Positions 9,906 to 19,977 of a DNA stretch of 64,000 nt are shown here, piece by piece (within the stretch, counting starts at the first letter, position 1; the number at the start of each line of letters is the position of its first letter). The notes beneath the pieces were generated by a model that was given only the letters and a program-made list of their open reading frames with translations, had not been told where the DNA came from and searched no databases. The stretch is taken from contig NC_054748.1 of NCBI RefSeq assembly GCF_018143015.1, positions 15,428,967-15,492,966 of the forward strand, given 5' to 3'. Position numbers and translations under genes: made by a program. This DNA comes from Lytechinus variegatus. Its lineage: Eukaryota; Echinodermata; Echinoidea; Temnopleuroida; Toxopneustidae.

Positions 9906-10564
9906 TTTTATCATTATTAATTATTACTATCGTTATTATTATCATTATTATTTGCCCACCGCAAAACAATCCACTCGCTGGCAGAGGGGCTCATATACAT
10001 GTTCGCCGCTCCCTTTTCAACTATAGAAACTTTTGATTGTTTTTTTTTTTGCACCCGACCTTTCATTTAAGGTTCCATAAGGTTTATTTTATGAGTGATG
10101 TCATGAAAAACCTGTAGTAACGAGTTTTTATTGCATATGGAATGCACTTTCATTAGGCTGGCTAAATGTATGCTTTTAATGTTTTATAGAAAAATCTGTT
10201 ATAAAAGGTTATTAAAAATTAATTGAAATACATGTATATTGAATTCCATAACAATGTACCTGCAGTAATGTTGATTATAACCAGAGTCAAACTGGTAGAG
10301 TGGCCGAGAGGGGAGGGGGTGATGCAGGGAGAGTGGGGAATGGAGCAAAGTAGACAAAAACGTAAGCCAGACGGCAGGTTTAAAAAATGACATTGATTAT
10401 GAAAGAAAGAGGAAAATGGACTTAAGAGCTAGGAAATAGATAGAGGCGGGGGTGCCAGTCAGATAACGATAGAAAAAAAGAGACATAATTAAAGGCATAT
10501 ATAAACAGAATGATAGAGAAAATGGAATGGAACGAGACAGTAAGAGGAGGAGGGCCAGATTTCT
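9906..10564. other. No gene seen
   Basis: ATT-rich end of the SINE tail, then AT-rich single-copy-looking DNA with purine-rich stretches from about 10290. No splice-flanked coding sequence or RNA gene recognised. Confidence 0.5.
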
Positions 10565-10740
10565 AAGACCGAGATCAGGGTACCGTAACACAAAGATTAG
10601 CGATGAATAGCAAATATGGGAGAACACTTCTGATTGGTTCCTGGTCAGTATTATGCGCCAAATGCGCGTGTAATGTCGATCTTGATTGGTCAATTCATTT
10701 AGCGATTGATCGCTAATCTTCGTGTCACGGAGCCAAGATG
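10565..10740. mobile_element. Palindromic MITE (AAAGATTAGCGAT family)
   Basis: GGTACCGTAACACAAAGATTAGCGAT-type left end faces ATCGCTAATCTTCGTGTCACGG at the right; the centre has inverted ATTGGT motifs. Related elements are at 37548-37681, 52915-53028 and 19642-19772. Confidence 0.65.
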
Positions 10741-10930
10741 AACGTGAAGGAGAAATCATTTTAAAGTGAAAAGGGCAAGAGAGAACGAAAGCCGAGGCAT
10801 GAAAAGACAGGGAGGGAGAGAAAGAGAAAGTCGAGGGGAAGAGAAGGAGAGAGAGAAAGAAGTTGAGGTAAAAACAGAAAGGGAAATGAAAAGTTGGAGA
10901 GGATAAGGGAAGAGAAAGAATTTTTTTAAA
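10741..10930 (+). repeat. Purine-rich (GA) stretch
   Basis: A nearly pure A/G strand: GAGAGAAAGAGAAAG and GAAGAGAAGGAGAGAGAG types. Low complexity. Confidence 0.7.
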
Positions 10931-11159
10931 AATGAGGATGCGTGGGTATTATCTTTAATGACACGATCGATGGCATGTGAACACTTCTGAAAAGTGTCAT
11001 TTTTGGAAAGGACTCGCGTTCCTTATTTGTTATACGTTTCCGTTATTACGCATGCAGGTTTTCTGAACTTTTGTTGTTCTACGGAAACTTATTAACATTA
11101 TTAATGCCAAGCAGACGAGTTCTTAAGAAGACGACAGGGAAGGCGATTGGGGGTTTATA

Positions 11160-11530
11160 GTGCCCCCACTAGCTTTTGGAAGCACTGAAAAGGTGTCCAT
11201 TTTATGCAAGAAAATTCAGGAAAGTGTAATGTGCCCCTTTTACCAGAGGAGACCCCGTTTTAGGTGTTAGAAAGTACCTTTTCTCGTATAGTGCCAATTC
11301 TTACCCCAAAAATTCCCCCTCAGGAAAGTGTTCTGTGGTTATTTCACCTGAGAAGGACAGGTTTTGTGTGAGCAAGTGCCCCTTTCCTTCTTGTAAGCGC
11401 CCCTTCTCCAACCAGTGCCCCTTTTTACTCAAGAAAAGTGACCATTACGAACATGTTCTGTGCCCCTTTCACCTGAGAAGGACCGGTTTTATGTGTTAAA
11501 TTGTGCCCCTTTGAAACAAGAAAACAATAT
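11160..11530 (+). repeat. Degenerate array around GTGCCCCTTT
   Basis: Repeated blocks of GTGCCCCTTTnnnCC and TTTCACCTGAGAAGGAC followed by GGTTTTrTGTGT. The best pair is at about 11345 and 11470. Irregular spacing suggests an old tandem array. Confidence 0.5.
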
Positions 11531-11979
11531 TCTCATGTTTACATGTTCCTACTATTATGAAGGAAAAAACTTGTAAGAATATAATCATACGTGCCTTCAG
11601 TTTCAAGAGTCATTAGAGTGGGGTATATACGTAGTAACGTACAAATGATAGAATGGGAAATAGATAATGGTGAAATGTGATATTATTTTCTGTATATACA
11701 GTGTAATGTCAAAATCTCACAAAGTTGGATTTTCGTTGTCAAAAATTTGCTCACTCGCAGCTTCTTAGATATGTTATATACGTGATACGACATATCAAGC
11801 CCCCTCAAATGTTTGTCTCATTGCATCTCTGTAGATAAGTTGTTTTTGTTTTCTTTCTTTTAAGACTGTGCCCTTTTCCAAAGAAAATTTTAGGATCCTT
11901 TTTTCCATGTGCCCCCCCCCCCCCCCCCACAGACTTTCATTTTCACTCCACCGCCCCTAGGAGACGGATTAAATGATGA

Positions 11980-12345
11980 GAAGACGATGATGTTGGAACT
12001 GGGTAAGACGACTTCTTTATAGTACGAAGACCAGATGACGAGATATTGAAACTTGGAAAGACGACTTGTGTGGGGCAAGAAGACAAGATGAGTTGTTCTA
12101 ACTCGTCATCTTGTCTTCTTGTTAAAAAACAAGTCAACTTCCTATTTCGACAACTCGTCATCTGGTTTTGTAAGTTAGAACATCATGTCATCCTATCTTC
12201 TTGTCTTGAACAACTCGACTTGCCGAGTTAAAAGTCATCATCTTTTCAAAAACAAGTCGACTCTTTTTGTCCGACACAAGTCGTCTGCCTGGGTTCCAAC
12301 AACTCGTCTTCGAGTCTTCTAACCCGTCTTCTCGTCATCAGTTCC
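11980..12345. repeat. Palindrome-rich region built on AACTCGTC/GACGAGTT
   Basis: Many copies in both orientations of CAACTCGTC, AAGACGACTTG and ATCTTGTCTTCTTG. The centre is an inverted pair, GAAGACAAGATGAGTTG facing AACTCGTCATCTTGTCTTC. The outer parts (AGAAGACGATGATGTTGGAA and GGTTCCAACAACTCGTCTTC) are also inverted. No protein is evident. Confidence 0.6.
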
Positions 12346-12359
12346 GGTCGAGACTATCT

Positions 12360-12640
12360 TCTGAGACAAGCCCCTTCCCCCCCCCAAAAAAATCATCACT
12401 TGCCTATGTTAACATATCCAATAAAAATATTTGGGTGGCTCTCAAACACGGGGGGGGGGGCAGGGGTGGCAATCTCTCCCAAAAGGTAGGGGGGACACAG
12501 GGGTGGATCCAGCCTTCGCCAATAGGGGGTGGGGCGGAAATTTGTTTCAACCACATTTTCCCCGATCGGGCGCTCGAAGATGATTTTGGTTTGTTTCTTT
12601 GAAGGGGTAGTCCTCATTAGTCATTTCTTAGCTTTATTCT
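12360..12640. repeat. G/C-homopolymer-rich dispersed repeat
   Basis: Contains runs of C and G and CAGGGGTGGATCCAGCC, a phrase related to GGATCTGCCCTA at about 25365 and GGATCCGGCCCTG at about 31365. It appears to be a dispersed repeat family with variable homopolymers. Confidence 0.45.
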
Positions 12641-14345
12641 TATGAATTAATATATATTACACATTTATCATAATCCTTATTTATATGATGCGAAGCGCGA
12701 GCTAATCTTTTTTTTAAATTTTATGCATTTTCCCTAAAATTTGAACTGATTCTGGGCAATGTTTGTTATCCTGGAAAGGATGTGTATGCAACTTAATAAT
12801 TACTATGAACGCGGAGTGCTAGCAGAAATGAACTGATGGAAAAGATACATGTTAAAGTAGCATTTCATAATCAAATAATGCAAGCGCGAAGCGCGAGCTG
12901 ATTTTTTTGTTTTTACATTTTCACCTAAAGAATGGAAATTCTAAGCACTTTTTGTAACTCAAGCAGAATAGGTATATAAGTAACAATTAATGCGAGCGCG
13001 AGGCGCGAGCGGAAAATTTCGAGATTTAGTCCTAAGATATTTACTGAACGAGACACTCTATTCATGTTTTGTAAATCCTGAAAAGGATGAATATTAATGA
13101 TGCGAGCCCAAAGTGCAAACAGAAAATTTTATATACGTTTTATAGCGGTACCTGTTGAAAAGGTACCTGTTAAGGACTGCCTGGACTTAGCCATAATGTC
13201 GTTACATTTTTCAACAATCAAAAAATGCGAGCGCGAAGCGCGAGCTGAAAAATTTTGAACTTTCGAAAGAAAGAATTGAAAATGTTAATCAGTTTTTGTA
13301 ATCGTGAACAGAATAGCTATATCATTTAACGATGCAAGCGCGAAGCGCGAGCAGTAAAAAAAATGGGCCACTCTGTTCATGTTTTGTAAATCATCAAAAG
13401 GATGAGTAATATGGGGTCTTCCTACATTAATAATGCGATATTTTTTATATTTTGATATTGTGATCTGAAACTGGATGATTTAAATTAGAAAAAAAGTTGA
13501 GTATCTAAATAAACATGCTCTAGCGTGTTTCATATTTAAACCTAGAATCTAGGCATTCTAAATACAACTTTAATCATGAAAATCATTAAACTTTGATATT
13601 CCGATCTGAAAAAAGAGTCAATTTCAGCACTTTGTAGAAAAATTGTAAGGTGGATATGGAACTCACTTTAAAAAGAGCTGATATTATTATTTTTACTGTG
13701 AGTTTTGACATAGAACCGGGGCATCCTTACGACATGTCATCATATGAAAATGATGACTATCTTCCTTTTCCTCTTGCTAAGCGCGAGATGAAACAAAAGG
13801 GACAATTTAATTATTAAATTAATATCACATTTATCATGCCTAATGAGGGCGCGAAGTTTGATGATATCATTGCATAACTGGACATGTCACTTTTGTAATT
13901 ATGAATAGGATGCATCATCGCGAGCTAAAGTTTTTGTTAAACTGCCATGAAAAGGGAATTTTAAGTAGTTAGTTGTATAATCAATATTGAAACATTTATC
14001 ATTATAACTCGCCAATCAAAATGCGAGCGTGCAACTCGCTAGCTGATACGTCTTGACAATCAGACCTGAAAAGAGATATTTTGAAAACTTTATGGAATAC
14101 ACAAAAATAATAGGTACCTGATAAATCAAAATTTGTGAGCGCGCAACGCAAGCAGCAAATGTTAACATTCAGACCATAAAACTGACATTTTTACAAAGCA
14201 CTTTTTAAAAGCCAATTTGTAAATTACACAAAATAATAAAAGTTCGATTTCCGAGGTGTTTTGTATATTCAATTCCAAATTTGATATTCAAACTCCATAT
14301 TGAACAAGATATGTAAATCGCCTAACACGAAATGCGAGCGCGAGC
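12640..14345 (+). repeat. Degenerate satellite with GCGAGCGCGAAGCGCGAGC
   Basis: The palindrome-like motif recurs about every 100-200 bp: near 12690, 12880, 12995, 13225, 13335, 14030, 14135 and 14330, with decayed forms such as GCGAGCCCAAAGTGC. Each is followed by AT-rich DNA including TGTAAATC and GAAAAGGATGA. It explains the lack of genes here. Confidence 0.7.
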
Positions 14346-14399
14346 GAAAATGTTATACAGTGGCACGAAAGATTCTTTTTATTTTCGAATAAGTAACCA

Positions 14400-14570
14400 A
14401 AGTAAGGTCATCTCGTCCCAAAATACATGTTCTATTTCGATGTAGAATATTTTTCTTACCATCATAAAAGACCAAAAATAGTAGGGGACATTTGATATTG
14501 TGTCCCCCCTACTATTTTGAGTAGGGGGGACACGTCCCCCTGGGATTTCCGCCCATGGGGGGGGGGGTAC
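14400..14570 (+). repeat. Dispersed repeat with GTCCCCCCTACTATTTT, copy 2
   Basis: Matches 5395-5560: AAGGTCATC, CCAAAATACATGTT, CATCATAAAAGACC, then a palindrome in which GTCCCCCCTACTATTTTGAG faces AGGGGGGACAC. It ends in a G run and GTGAGGCGTGCCCCCTGGA. Confidence 0.65.
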
Positions 14571-14609
14571 GGGTGAGGCGTGCCCCCTGGATCTGCTACT
14601 GTGCTATAT

Positions 14610-14860
14610 CCCACACACCCTCTCTCTGTCTCTGTTTCACACACACAAACCTACACACCTCTATCACGCACACACATTCTTGTGACTCATCAATTATCAT
14701 AAATCACCAAAGTGAGGACGTATGTGTCTGGTCTCATATACCCTGAAAAGTGTTATTAATCCACAAACCTGGCTCATTTTCCGACACAACGTGAGCAAAG
14801 TTCACTAACTGGGGACGCTCTTCTAACCCCCTAAACACACACACACAGACTGAGCTTAAT
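14610..14860. repeat. CA/CT-rich low-complexity DNA
   Basis: ACACAC and CTCTCTGTCTCTG runs at 14615-14670 and ACACACACACACAG near 14835. Nothing else seen up to 15150. Confidence 0.6.
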
Positions 14861-15282
14861 TGGCAGAACAGAAACGTTTCTACAAATATAAAGTTTACTA
14901 TCTATGCACAAAATAACTTTAAATGAGATTTAGGAAATTGGTTAATATGGTTATTTGTACAGTACATCCCCATTTATATTGGGCAGAATGTGAGGAAATG
15001 TCCTCAGAAGCAGGTCATTACCAACTCACACACACATGCCTACACTCACCTTCATTTCTACACAGCTTTCTTCAAAGAAGTTCACAGAAGAGAAAGACAC
15101 CAACATTGTATCTTTCTGTTCAATTTTATTATAAATCTGTAAATCATATCTGATATTTATCAAAATAAATCTTATTTACATTTATAATTCTTATTTGTTC
15201 ATTATTGTTCAATAGAAATCATTTTTATTTATAAATCACATACAAGAAAGAATGCATATATAATAATAATTATAATAATAAT

Positions 15283-15563
15283 AGCTATATCAATACAAAT
15301 AATAACAGCTGAATTCGTTAATCGCTTTTTGCCTGAAGATACAAATTGCTGTTATCATTACCACAGCATTAGCCTATATAGGCAATCAAGCACTCCAGGA
15401 ATTTCTTCCTACCAGGTACCCATTCACCTCCAGGTCAAGTGCAGCACAATGATGCCAGATTTTTTGCTGAATGAAAACATGCCATGGCTTGGAATCGAAC
15501 CCACATCCCTCATATTGAAAGACGAGAATCACAACCACTAGACCATGATGCCCCCACAAAGAT
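15283..15563 (-). mobile_element. tRNA-derived SINE (family 2), minus strand
   Basis: On the minus strand: CATGGTCTAGTGGTTGTG (A box), GTGGGTTCGATTCCAAGCC (B box), CATTCAGCAAAAAATC, GTGCTGCACTTGACCTGGA and a tail of AT-rich repeats. It sits between two direct copies (about 15160-15260 and 15600-15690) of AAAATAAATCTTATTTACAT sequence, so it may have inserted into a duplicated segment. Confidence 0.75.
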
Positions 15564-15599
15564 AACATATACTTGTAAGAATTTTAATGTAAATATACA

Positions 15600-15690
15600 T
15601 ATATCTATCAAAATAAATCTTATTTACATTCATAATCTTTGGTTGTTCATTCTTGTTCAATACAAATCAGTTTTTACAAAGCACATACAT
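15600..15690. repeat. Direct repeat of 15160-15260
   Basis: Both copies read ATCAAAATAAATCTTATTTA, then TGTTCATT, TTGTTCAATA and AAATCA. About 85% similar by eye. 15700-16750 otherwise holds no recognised feature. Confidence 0.6.
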
Positions 15691-16759
15691 GAAAGTGTCC
15701 TAGAACCAATACTGCATAAACACAAAACAGTCAACAATGGAATGATAGGCATAATATGGAATATATGAGAATAGATATAAACACTTCCCAGTGTTTGCTT
15801 CTTCTCTGATGGTACTACAAATCTGGTCTAAAGAAGTCTTTCCACTCGTACTTTAGATAATGAAGGGCAAAGCCCTTTTACTTGAAAAAAAGGAGTGTTC
15901 TCTCTTTTTATTTAACACTTTTAGAAAAAAAATCCAAGTTGAGACCAGGCTTTGATCCAAGGACCTTCAAATAGAGTGCAAATGGATTATACTAATGCTC
16001 CCCAAACCCACTTGATCTATGAGAAGATGGTCTAATTCTCGGATTGTACACCATCAAGCATTATATTTGTGCTATCAAAGAAAAGTCTACAATGTACTAC
16101 AAGGCAGTGACATACATGTATTTATAAATTCCTAATAGTTACTTTATTCTTCTAAGGAAAGTAAGTGAACAGCAAAAGAAAAATACATTGGCCCGTATTC
16201 TGAACTTTTGAAGTTGTGGTTTAACCCTATCAAGGCCGGGGTATTTTGGGAGTTCATAAGGCTGGAGGGGGGGGAGGGGGGCCTCCCAATTTCACGCGGT
16301 GAAAACATCGCGCAATTTGTTGAGGGGCCGGGTTAACTATGGATAGCCAATTGGGGCACACATCCCCAACGGAACACATTCCATTCGTTAACTCATATGA
16401 CACCCAAATTGTTCATAATTGTCTGGGAAAGATATCTGAAGTATTTGCGCTCATTGTGAAAGCAAAAGGAAACAAAGTAAACATAAGAAATCTACAATAT
16501 AAACAGAATTTTTTAATTTTGGCTTCCAATAATTTTAGGCAAGAGACCATGGTCTGAATTAAACCTGACATCAGCATACAGGCCATTAAATATATGCAAT
16601 AGCTTATTTCTAAAACCCCACTCTGTATTAATACTGCGCAAATCAGGCACAAAGAATCAGAAATGAAGTGAGGTGGTGCACGCCATTATAAGTACAACAC
16701 AGATAGGTTTTAGTCTGATTTAAAGATAATAATAAAGCAATGATAAAGCATCCTTTATC

Positions 16760-16905
16760 TAGTTTATTTACATATCTAGTTCCCATGGGATTCGGGCAAT
16801 GAATTTCAAAGCAGAAGGAAAATGCGCCATACCTAGGATTAGAACCCACAACCCTCGGTTTCAAAGCGAAAAGTCTGAAACACTAGATTACCTAGAACAC
16901 ATGAT
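16760..16905 (-). mobile_element. tRNA-derived SINE fragment, minus strand
   Basis: On the minus strand: TCTAGGTAATCTAGTG, TTGAAACCGAGGGTTGTG, GGTTCTAATCCTAGG (B box) and CATTTTCCTTCTGC. The 3' body is truncated. Confidence 0.6.
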
Positions 16906-17849
16906 TGTCTTATTCTTCTCAAATTGCAATGCCCCGTTTTCTTATTGGAGTTGATATGATCTAAAGAAAAAAAAAGTAATGCTGAATGATGGCTGAATGA
17001 GTTGTTCATTATCTCTGTATTTGTATCAAAATATAATATATTATCATCCATAAAGAGCGTTTTAGCCATAGATTAAAAACACCTATTTTGGTCTGCATCA
17101 ATTGCTTGTGCAGTATCAGAGCGTATCCCTAGAATGACTGAAATCAGAAGAACATCCCATAGACTCCTGTACAAAATTGGCTATTGAATATGAGAGCATG
17201 CATATTCAACAGTACAGTGCACATGCGCAAATGCGTGAAATATACAATGCTCACAACAAGGAAAGCAATGCTGTGCACAGCATAGAGCACAATTACGCTT
17301 GATGACGTCATAATGAACTACCTGCAAGTCGCATGTCAACGACCAAATTTTATCTTATGAAGTGATGATGCCATTATGTTATAAGTGATACGACTTGTTT
17401 AATCAAATTTCTCCCTCTTTTTGATTGCTAGGGGTGGGATAGATGATAATAATTCTATTGTATGGCTTTTTTCATGAAATACCAGAAATATTCCACTCGT
17501 TAAGGGCAATATTCCACTCATCTGCGATAGGTGGAATATTTTCCCCAACTCTTGGAATATTTCTGAGCCATCCAATATACATAGGTTAATACAAACACTT
17601 ATTTTAAAGAACTCTGTTCTCTATATGCTCTTTTAATTAAACTACTCAGGCACTTCTTTTTTTTATCCAAATACTCCGTTATGGAAAAAACAAAATCATT
17701 TCATTATGACAAATCATACCTACCTGGATAATTTCATACTTCAAGATGTTAATTTTCGTCATCGTTGAACTGTTCTGAATTACGTTAGTTGCACTGGCTT
17801 AAAAACACGTATCCCAATATAATTTGTTTCTTCCTCAGTTTTCCATTTG
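16906..17849. other. No gene seen
   Basis: AT-rich DNA with small palindromic bits (TATTCCACTCGTT and GGTGGAATATT around 17490-17560). No coding or RNA gene signal. Confidence 0.45.
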
Positions 17850-18195
17850 TTGCATTATAATTACTATTACCGATGGTGTTTTTTTTCCATGTTTGTTAAA
17901 TACCCAACCTGTTTAACTTTGTTCCTGTCTCCCTGTCTTCCTCTTTTTCATTCCGTCTTTCGTTCCAACATGTTTCACATGTACTTTATTCTTTCTCTGA
18001 GGCTTTCATATGCTGACTATTTCAATTTATTTCATACATGTATAATTATTTTGTAGAACAATTTTGATATTTACCTATTTTGTTCCAATTTGTATATTTT
18101 TAAAATGTCTGTATATAAACCATTTGTAAACTGAATGTAATTCAGCCTTTGGCTGCTATTTTCAGTGAATATTGAAATAAATAAATAAATAAACC
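17850..18195 (+). mobile_element. Probable LINE 3' end with ATAA tail
   Basis: Contains TGTAATTCAGCCTTTGGCTG, then TTTTCAGTGAATATTGAAAT, and ends in (AAAT)n at 18172-18195, the layout of 3' ends of RTE/CR1-type LINEs. No reverse transcriptase frame remains in this stretch. Confidence 0.5.
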
Positions 18196-19423
18196 ATTCA
18201 ATCATATAATATAAAAAAATATCCAGCATAGGAAATAAATGAGGGTGACAGGCGATTTTGCCCTCATGATTTCTAGAGTTGACCCAAGATCTGTCACAAA
18301 CATAACAATATTCAAACTTTATTTAGAAAATCAATATTCTAAAGTTCGATGGCAGAATATTGATATTTGCTTTCACTGCATAATTACTTGTTACCACTAC
18401 AAAGTAGCACTTAAAATGAAAGAAATAGCCCCCCCCCAAAAAAAATTTGAAAATTGCCCCAATGTGGAAAGAAAGAGAGCCCCTAAAAAATATAAATCAT
18501 TATCTATTCTGATACTATCTGTTCTAATAAAATACCGAGGTTAAACGCTTTGGCATTCTCAGCTGCATCATGCACTTAAAGCGAGATTGACTTTGGGACT
18601 TTTTTTTCGGATACTTGCAAGTACTGTGCAAGTCTAGGCAAATAACTTTGCACTAACATGCAAAAAGTATGAGCCATTTCAAAATTACGATTTCTGCCTG
18701 ATGAGAGTAATTATTCAAATGCTAATTTAAAGAATGCTTATTATCCTATTTAAAGAATAGAAACAAAAGAGTATGGCCATGTTAGGTATTTGGAAAAGGG
18801 ATAAAATGACAGTCAGTTACGTAAAAGAAGCCTTTCCAATTGAAAATCAACGTAACCTACAAGTCATGTCACCTGGTCTATGAAGCGGACAGTTTGGTAT
18901 CCCAGGCAAGCTTACATAACATCATCATTTTTTAAAAATACCATAAATTCAGTACCTATACAATTGACCAAAAAAGGTCATTTGCAAAGAAATGCCCTTG
19001 TGCTAATTACTGCATGGCCTATTTGATCAAATCCCAAATTTTGATCGCCTTGCAACACCCTTAATAGTCTCTTACCTCAGCACCACAAATTTTTTTTAGG
19101 TGTCAAAAAAGTTTCTGATCTATATTGCTGAGCTCAATCGTGCTTGAGCAAAAAGGCAGTATTCAAAGCCACTCAATATGATGGATGCATTGTGATGACA
19201 TCAATCTATTCTTGAGTACATGACCGCAGAATCATAATCCAACATGTTTCCCTTGCCTGGTAAAAGATAAAAAAAAGAAAGCATGAATGAGATCCTACAG
19301 TGAAATAATGAGGACTTTACACCATGTGCACAGAGTATTTTAAAAAAGCACAACAGTGTTTTATCATGTCTTTGGGAACCTCCAAACATATGATATAAAT
19401 GATTCATAAAATTTCAAGGTGAC
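18196..19423. other. No gene seen; downstream of GATD1
   Basis: AT-rich sequence. If GATD1 splices at 20002 rather than reading through, its last few codons and 3' UTR could lie here, but I could not identify that exon. Confidence 0.4.
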
Positions 19424-19641
19424 CAGGGGGGTGTTTCACAAAGATTTAAGTATGACTTAGAGTCGCACTTAAATGTCGACGCGTACATGATATGCAACGC
19501 GCAATCTTATTGATCAATACTCAGTAGTGCGCGTCCTCTTGGCATGATCTGACCAATGCTGTCATGCCTTTTATACTACGCGCAACTAGACGTTTAAGTG
19601 CGACTCTACGTCATACTTAAATCTTTGTGAAACACCCCCCA
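19424..19641. mobile_element. Palindromic MITE, near-perfect ends
   Basis: GGGGGGTGTTTCACAAAG with ATTTAAGTATGAC faces GTCATACTTAAATC with TTTGTGAAACACCCCCC. AGTCGCACTTAAA also faces TTTAAGTGCGACT. Total about 218 bp, no coding. Confidence 0.8.
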
Positions 19642-19772
19642 GGGCCATAAAATTTTAAGCTTAGTGACCGATTGTAGGACATATTTCTACGATTAATTCC
19701 ACTGATTATTGTGTATGATAAGTATCTCCCTCATGATCAATTGCTAAGCTTTATTGTTATGGGTCCCTGATG
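19642..19772. mobile_element. Palindromic MITE (AAGCTT-GATCAATTG family)
   Basis: AGGGCCATAAAATTTTAAGC, then GTGACCGATTG, faces CAATTGCTAAGC, then TTATTGTTATGGGTCCCT. Abuts the previous MITE. Related to 37548-37681. Confidence 0.6.
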
Positions 19773-19796
19773 AGGACAGCAATGAATTTTTGTAAC

Positions 19797-19977
19797 TTAA
19801 AGGACAAGTCCACCCCAAAAAAATCTTGAATTGAATAAAAAGAGAAAAATTCAACAAGCATAACACTGAAAATTTCATCAAAATCGGATGTAAAATAAGA
19901 AAGTTATGACATTTTAAAGTTTCGCTTATTTTTTTTTATTCAAATCAAGTTTTTGTTGGGGTGGACTTGTCCTTTAA
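19797..19977. mobile_element. TTAA-flanked MITE, internally deleted copy
   Basis: The same ends as 7291-7885 (TTAAAGGACAAGTCCACCCC and GGGGTGGACTTGTCCTTTAA), but only 181 bp long. The right-hand TTAA (19974-19977) overlaps the in-frame stop codon of the GATD1 reading frame. Confidence 0.8.
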
